Origin: Occallatibacter riparius
GTDB lineage: Bacteria > Acidobacteriota > Terriglobia > Terriglobales > Acidobacteriaceae
Direction of reading: 5' to 3'
Assembly (NCBI RefSeq): GCF_025264625.1
Contig: NZ_CP093313.1
Coordinates: 3,348,001-3,412,000 of the forward strand
Length of the DNA stretch: 64,000 nucleotides
Both the position numbers and the translations under genes were made by a program. Positions 60,112-64,000 of this stretch are shown here, in pieces. The notes below the pieces were generated by a model that searched no databases, was not told the origin of the DNA, and worked only from the letters and a program-made list of their open reading frames with translations. The first letter of the stretch is position 1, and every line of letters starts with the position of its first letter.

Positions 60112-60612
60112 TTAGCGCGTGGATTCGTAGAGGAACCAGGCGCGGCGTTCGGCTTCGTCGATCCAGTTCTCAATCATGCTGGTGGTGGCGAAGTCGCTGG
60201 CCTGGCTGGTGATCTCGTGGGCCTCGCGCAGGTTGAGCGCGAGGGCCTGGTTGTCGTCGCGGAGTTCGCGCAGCATCTCTTCGGCGGGTACGAACGGCTT
60301 CTCGTTATCGTGGATGCGCTGCAGCTTTGAGATTTCGCCGATGGAACGAAGCGTGTTGCCGCCGATCTTGCGGACGCGTTCGGCGATGTCATCGCTGATG
60401 GCGAAGACCTGCGCGGCCTGCTCGTCGAGGAGCAGATGGTAATCGCGGAAATGGGGCCCGCTCATGTGCCAGTGGAAGTTCTTGGTTTTGATATAGAGGG
60501 CGAATACGTCAGCGAGCAATGAATTTAACGCGCGCGAGATGCTCTGCACCTGTTCCGGTGTGAAACCGCCGGGGGCGACAGTGTTGGCGTTTTGGACCGC
60601 CTGAGTGGCCAT
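60112..60612 (-). CDS. dps: Dps-family DNA-protection ferritin
   Basis: It is 166 residues. LNSLLADVFALYIKTKNFHWHMSGPHFRDYHLLLDEQAAQVFAISDDIAERVRKIGG carries the Dps ferroxidase residues (His in NFHWH, Asp and Glu in FRDYHLLLDEQ...D). The C-terminal helix has WIDEAERRAWFLYEST. It assembles dodecamers that store iron and shield DNA in starvation and oxidative stress. ATG 60612 with AAAGGAG upstream is preferred over 60627. Confidence 0.94.
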   Translation of the reverse strand: MATQAVQNANTVAPGGFTPEQVQSISRALNSLLADVFALYIKTKNFHWHMSGPHFRDYHLLLDEQAAQVFAISDDIAERVRKIGGNTLRSIGEISKLQRIHDNEKPFVPAEEMLRELRDDNQALALNLREAHEITSQASDFATTSMIENWIDEAERRAWFLYESTR

Positions 60613-60716
60613 GCACTCTCCTTTCATTCAAGGCGGACGCGGGGGGAAAGCTTGTGCGACCGCCGTTTCTGAGATGCCTGGGAAAGCGGTTCGGTCGCGC
60701 TGATTGATTTCAAAGC

Positions 60717-60751
60717 GAAAAAAGCGGCGCCGCTGGATGCGGCGCCGCTTT
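60717..60751 (-). terminator. Intrinsic terminator of the phosphate acyltransferase gene
   Basis: A perfect 12-base GC-rich stem (60740-60751 with 60721-60732) around a 7-base loop is followed on the minus strand by TTTTTT. Confidence 0.85.
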
Positions 60752-60769
60752 GCTTCAGCTGAATTGAAG

Positions 60770-61756
60770 TTAGACCTTGATCACAGGATGGGTGGCGTAG
60801 TGCATGAGCACGGCTACTGCGCAGCTTGTGAGGCGAGTTTCCGCCGAGTCAGCGCGGCTGGTGAGGATTGCGGGCACGCGAGCGCCGAGAACCACGCCGG
60901 CCATCTGTGCGCCGCCCAGGTACTCGAGCTGCTTGGCGAGCATGTTGCCGCTTTCGAGGTCGGGAACGACGAGAATGTCGGCCTGACCGACCACGGGTGA
61001 CTCGAGCTTCTTGATCTCTGCTGCGCGGGCGCTTACGGCGGTGTCGAAGGCGAGGGGGCCGTCCAGGATGCCGCCGGTGATCTGACCGCGGTCGGCCATT
61101 TTGCAGAGAGCCGCGGCGTCGAGGGTCGACTTGATCTTGGGGTTGACGGTCTCGACCGCGGAGAGCAGTGCAACCTTGGGCTCGGGGATGCCTAGCGCGT
61201 GGGCGAGGTCGATGGCGTTCTGGATGATGTGGACCTTGTCTTCAAGCTCGGGTGTGATATTGATGGCCGCGTCGGAGATGAGCAGGGTGCGGTCGTAGGC
61301 CGGGGTGTCCATGACGAACACATGGCTGATGCGGCGATTGGTGCGCAGGCCGGTGTCTTTGTTCATGGCGGCGCGCATCAGCTCGTCGGTGTGGAGGCTT
61401 CCCTTCATGATGGCCTGGGCGTTGCCGGAGCGGCACATGATGCAGCCGAGCTCGGCGGCCCTGGATTCGGTGTCGGCCTGGAGGATGGGGTAGTTGCTGA
61501 TGTCTACGCCGATCTCGTCTGCCAGCGCCTTCATTTCGGCTTCGTCGCCGATGAGGGTGGGCTCGATCAGGCCTTCCTCGGCGGCTTCAATGGCGCCCCG
61601 CAGCGCGACGCTCGAAAGCGGCCAGACCACGGCGGTGGTGATTGCGGGCAGTTCCTTGCAACGCTCGAGGAAGTTGTGGAAGACGTGATAATCAGCCGGG
61701 TGGCCCACAAGTGGGTCAACGGCCACAGCCTCAGCAAGAGGCGCAAGATCGCTCAT
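60770..61756 (-). CDS. Phosphate acyltransferase (phosphate acetyl/butyryltransferase family)
   Basis: The 328-residue protein has TTAVVWPLSSVALRGAIEAAEEGLIEPTLIGDEA, GNAQAIMKGSLHTDELMRAAM, RRISHVFVMDTPAYDRTLLISDAAINITPELEDKVHIIQNAI and QADILVVPDLESGNMLAKQLEYLGGAQMAGVVLGARVPAILTSRAD. These are the family blocks, with the last segment near the C-terminus. It interconverts acyl-CoA and acyl phosphate. The length fits the short Ptb-like class, often paired with an acyl kinase that is not seen here. ATG 61756 has GGGAGAG upstream. Confidence 0.88.
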   Translation of the reverse strand: MSDLAPLAEAVAVDPLVGHPADYHVFHNFLERCKELPAITTAVVWPLSSVALRGAIEAAEEGLIEPTLIGDEAEMKALADEIGVDISNYPILQADTESRAAELGCIMCRSGNAQAIMKGSLHTDELMRAAMNKDTGLRTNRRISHVFVMDTPAYDRTLLISDAAINITPELEDKVHIIQNAIDLAHALGIPEPKVALLSAVETVNPKIKSTLDAAALCKMADRGQITGGILDGPLAFDTAVSARAAEIKKLESPVVGQADILVVPDLESGNMLAKQLEYLGGAQMAGVVLGARVPAILTSRADSAETRLTSCAVAVLMHYATHPVIKV

Positions 61757-62007
61757 TGTTTGTTCTCTCCCGGCCGGCATACGAGTAATTATGCGGCCAT
61801 CCGAGAACATTGTCTGCTGGAAGGGTGTTCAGAGCCTGTGCTGTCGGTCACACTGCGGACTTTGGTACTGGATTGCGGGACGCGCCCGGATTCCGGATTA
61901 GCAGTCATCCACCAGAGTCAAATAAGCCGCTTGTGAGTCTCTTCGTAGCCGAGCGATGTAGCGTGCTCGTGCTGTTAGCGTAAAGGGGAAACAGAGGGAG
62001 GGCTTCC

Positions 62008-63066
62008 TTGGAAGGGGAAAAGCGGAGTCAAGCAGGTGATCCGAACCTGATCCGGGTCTTTGATGAGTTTGGTCGCGAGCTTTTCATCACCAAGGAACAT
62101 TGGCGGACGAGTGTGCTTCCAGGCTCTCTGAAGTCAGATTGGGATTATCCTGATCGGCTTTACGACCTCATCGCTGGTTCACTCAATGATGGACTTCACG
62201 CGGATGTGCTGGCTGCGGCTGAACACCTTTACAGGATTGATCCAAAACGGGATCGGGGTGCCTGTACGTACGGTGTTGTCCTGATGAAGAACAACCGGCT
62301 GGACGAGGCCGAATCTGTCTTCCGTTCGCATATCAAAGCTTATGGCGAGGAAGGATACATACTGACAAATCTCGCCAAGGTCTTGGCAGCTCGGAACGAA
62401 GGTCAAAAGGCTCTGGATACGCTCTGGCACGCGCTTGAACTCGATCCGAATCAGGACAACGGCCTCGTCTGGTACGCATCTATCCACCGTGAGCAGATCG
62501 GGCCGAGCGGCTGGGGGCAGGCTTTGAGTCGCGTAGCCGCGCTGCCAAACAGTTGGCGGGCACAAATGTGGTTGGCGAGAGAGGCGCTGGAACGGCAGAA
62601 TCTGGCAAGCGCTCTTGCGTATTACGATCAGGCGCTGTCGAGGATTGGAGGCACGGTTCCTCACGACGTGTTGATGCAGATGAGCGGTGATCTTGGTAAG
62701 CACGGCTATCTGAAGGAGTCTATTCAACTGGCGGAGCCACGATTTGTGCCGCAGGTCCACGGCCTCGCTGTTGGCAACAACTTGATCAAAGCTCATCTCG
62801 ACCTGGGGCAGACGGAAGATGCCAGAAGAATCCTGGACCAGCTTTACGGGCTTAAGCGTCCGGACTATATGAAGACCTTGAGTTTTTGGGACACCGAGAT
62901 TGCAAAGGCCCGTCTAGCTCGACATTCTGCGCCGAATGCGTCGCAATTAGAGGTTACGATCGCCACAGTTGAGGGGCCCGTCTGGCTGAAGTCTGCGCCA
63001 GGAGAACTCTTCGCGGAGAAACCCTCGGATGCTCTCACAATTTGCATTTCTGGGCTCCACGGTTGA
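62008..63066 (+). CDS. TPR-domain protein, first part of a probable frameshifted gene
   Basis: It has tetratricopeptide-like helical pairs (ADVLAAAEHLYRIDPKRDRGACTYGVVLMKNNRLDEAESVF, ALDTLWHALELDPNQDNGLVWYASIHR, ASALAYYDQALSRIGG). The TTG start at 62008 has a GGGAGGG site upstream. Near its end VEGPVWLKSAPGELFAEKPSDA runs out of frame, and the natural continuation (QFAFLGSTVEQPQ) is found one base over. The last 13 residues after that point look out of frame. Base composition is less GC-rich than the neighbours. Confidence 0.72.
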   Translation: MEGEKRSQAGDPNLIRVFDEFGRELFITKEHWRTSVLPGSLKSDWDYPDRLYDLIAGSLNDGLHADVLAAAEHLYRIDPKRDRGACTYGVVLMKNNRLDEAESVFRSHIKAYGEEGYILTNLAKVLAARNEGQKALDTLWHALELDPNQDNGLVWYASIHREQIGPSGWGQALSRVAALPNSWRAQMWLAREALERQNLASALAYYDQALSRIGGTVPHDVLMQMSGDLGKHGYLKESIQLAEPRFVPQVHGLAVGNNLIKAHLDLGQTEDARRILDQLYGLKRPDYMKTLSFWDTEIAKARLARHSAPNASQLEVTIATVEGPVWLKSAPGELFAEKPSDALTICISGLHG

Positions 63067-63844
63067 ACAGCCCCAAAGGTCAGAGACTATCTTATTGCAG
63101 GTCGCAGACGCGCCGGGACGGCTCAGTCGGGCACTCCCGCTGTTCTTGGCTGAACAGGTCTGGTTCGAAACGACAGCGAATGTGAGTACTCTGGTTCCGT
63201 TCGTCATGAGCGGGCCCCGAGGGTTCATGCTATCCGGGGTTCCATGGCAAGCGCAGGATGCCGCTAGATATTCACTTCAAGGCTCAATTAGCGCCAGCTT
63301 TGTTGTGGTGACGCACATCAACGGTGCAACTGACCCTTGGACGCTAGACTTGCGCATTATTCGGTCATCGGATCACGAGGTTGTTGGCAAACTCAGTGCA
63401 CCCCTGGATTATGCGAAACCGGAAGATAGCATTCCTGAGCTGGCAAGGCGAACCCTGTCACGGCTCACTGACTTGACCCCTGCGGGTTTTCAGAAGACTT
63501 CCGAGATGTACAAGGTTCCGACAGGGGCGCAATTTAGGTTCTATCTTCTTCGCCTGGAGCAACTGCTTGCGATTCGGTTGGCGGGGATGGAAGGCAATGG
63601 CTCGAACTTCTTGAATGGCGAGCGCGAGATTCTAGATGGCAACCTTCAGTTGTGTCTCGATTGCCCGAGCAATGTCATAGCTCGAATGCTGTTAGCGAAA
63701 ACGACGCTTGCGATGAAGAGAATCCGCCCGGAGTTGATAACGGGGTTTAAAGACAAAGTCCTGCTGCTAAACAGGAAGAACCCTCTGGCTGAACCAGCGC
63801 GAAGCGTTCTCGATCGTTTGTTTGCGGAAGCGTTTGCGGTTTGA
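63029..63844 (+). CDS. Second part of the same probable frameshifted gene
   Basis: The frame from 63029 overlaps the previous one by 38 bases and continues as QFAFLGSTVEQPQRSETILLQVADAPGRLSRALPLFLAEQVWFETTANVSTLVPFVMS. This reads as a domain that should directly follow VEGPVWLKSAPGELFAEKPSDA. The ADAPGRLSRALPLFLAEQV stretch and the mixed alpha/beta body are like an intact exported-lipoprotein or pseudo-TolB-type domain, but no family is recognised. It has no ribosome site. A one-base indel near 63029-63045 would join the two frames. Confidence 0.68.
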   Translation: MLSQFAFLGSTVEQPQRSETILLQVADAPGRLSRALPLFLAEQVWFETTANVSTLVPFVMSGPRGFMLSGVPWQAQDAARYSLQGSISASFVVVTHINGATDPWTLDLRIIRSSDHEVVGKLSAPLDYAKPEDSIPELARRTLSRLTDLTPAGFQKTSEMYKVPTGAQFRFYLLRLEQLLAIRLAGMEGNGSNFLNGEREILDGNLQLCLDCPSNVIARMLLAKTTLAMKRIRPELITGFKDKVLLLNRKNPLAEPARSVLDRLFAEAFAV

Positions 63845-63924
63845 TTCTCGCTTGCAATTTACGCGGAGGGGCCTCGAAAAGCTTCGTTGCGGCCTCACCG
63901 ATGCGATTCGCCGGGAACCTTGAA

Positions 63925-64000
63925 TTATTCCGACCGCAGCGCGCTGACTGGATTTACCACTGCGGCGCTGCGTGAGGGCAGGTAGCTGGCGATCCAGGCG
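63925..64000 (-). CDS. ABC transporter permease, C-terminal end (MacB/ADOP-like), truncated by window edge
   Basis: The minus strand ends AWIASYLPSRSAAVVNPVSALRSE and then a stop at 63925. That is the classic last transmembrane segment and tail of MacB/FtsX-type permeases (YLPARRAAxVDPxxALR). The remainder is beyond base 64000. It is probably one of the large ADOP-type permeases common in acidobacteria. Confidence 0.75.
   Translation of the reverse strand, partial: AWIASYLPSRSAAVVNPVSALRSE

Noticed and set aside
1..64000. CRISPR arrays, insertion sequences and ordinary tRNA genes
   Set aside because: No regularly spaced repeats, transposase motifs or cloverleaf-like sequences besides tmRNA were noticed by eye on either strand.

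Overview
The window looks like chromosome from a soil Acidobacteriota species, probably family Acidobacteriaceae. This is an inference from moderately high GC, the CheB-CheR-PAS-kinase hybrid, paired M16 peptidases, a stand-alone GlmU acetyltransferase half, abundant carbohydrate-active genes, and a MacB/ADOP-like permease end. No 16S gene, plasmid or phage gene is present. Almost every base is coding, many genes overlap by 4 bases, and no insertion sequence, integrase, CRISPR array or ordinary tRNA was seen.

Region 1 (1-14.9 kb) starts with a divergent, truncated YceI-family gene. A one-direction exopolysaccharide operon follows. It has an initiating sugar-phosphate transferase with an extra N-terminal domain, an oxidoreductase plus a fused acetyltransferase-aminotransferase for an amino sugar, glycosyltransferases (one fused to a YdjC-type deacetylase), a GNAT-like acyltransferase, a Wzy/ligase-type polymerase, a Wzx flippase, a GT4 enzyme and a secreted beta-helix protein. 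A consensus-like promoter preceded by two tight palindromes lies about 190 bases before the first gene, and a perfect-stem terminator ends the operon.

Region 2 (14.9-24.4 kb) holds a secreted GH51 arabinofuranosidase, an EAL-HDOD protein, a LuxR-type response regulator coupled to a large CheB-CheR-PAS-histidine kinase, a separate CheB with a zinc-ribbon tail, and small proteins.

Region 3 (24.8-40.1 kb) is the most interesting part: two converging, tightly overlapped operons plus UDP-glucose dehydrogenase. They encode a glycoside-hydrolase-like protein whose barrel halves appear in permuted order, two nucleotide-sugar epimerases (one with a four-cysteine insertion), a B12-type radical SAM enzyme, a GT4, four CgeB-like glycosyltransferases, a HAD phosphatase, a GT9-like protein, a SAM methyltransferase, a sugar nucleotidyltransferase and a small acidic protein. 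There is no membrane exporter or lipid-carrier transferase. It reads as a biosynthetic cassette for an unidentified modified glycan or glycoside.

Region 4 (40.1-49.6 kb) has tmRNA (ssrA), a CYCXC-type secreted protein, a strong candidate for an unassigned structured RNA of about 110 nt, a DinB-like protein, small regulators, a cysteine desulfurase near mnmA, an outer-membrane barrel protein and an HD-GYP response regulator. Region 5 (49.8-64 kb) has the stand-alone GlmU-type acetyltransferase, a catalytic/non-catalytic M16 pair, an amidohydrolase, an orphan Imm27-like immunity protein, a GNAT, a FadN-like beta-oxidation enzyme, a flavin reductase, PhoU, Dps, a phosphate acyltransferase, a TPR gene apparently broken by a frameshift, and the end of an ABC permease.
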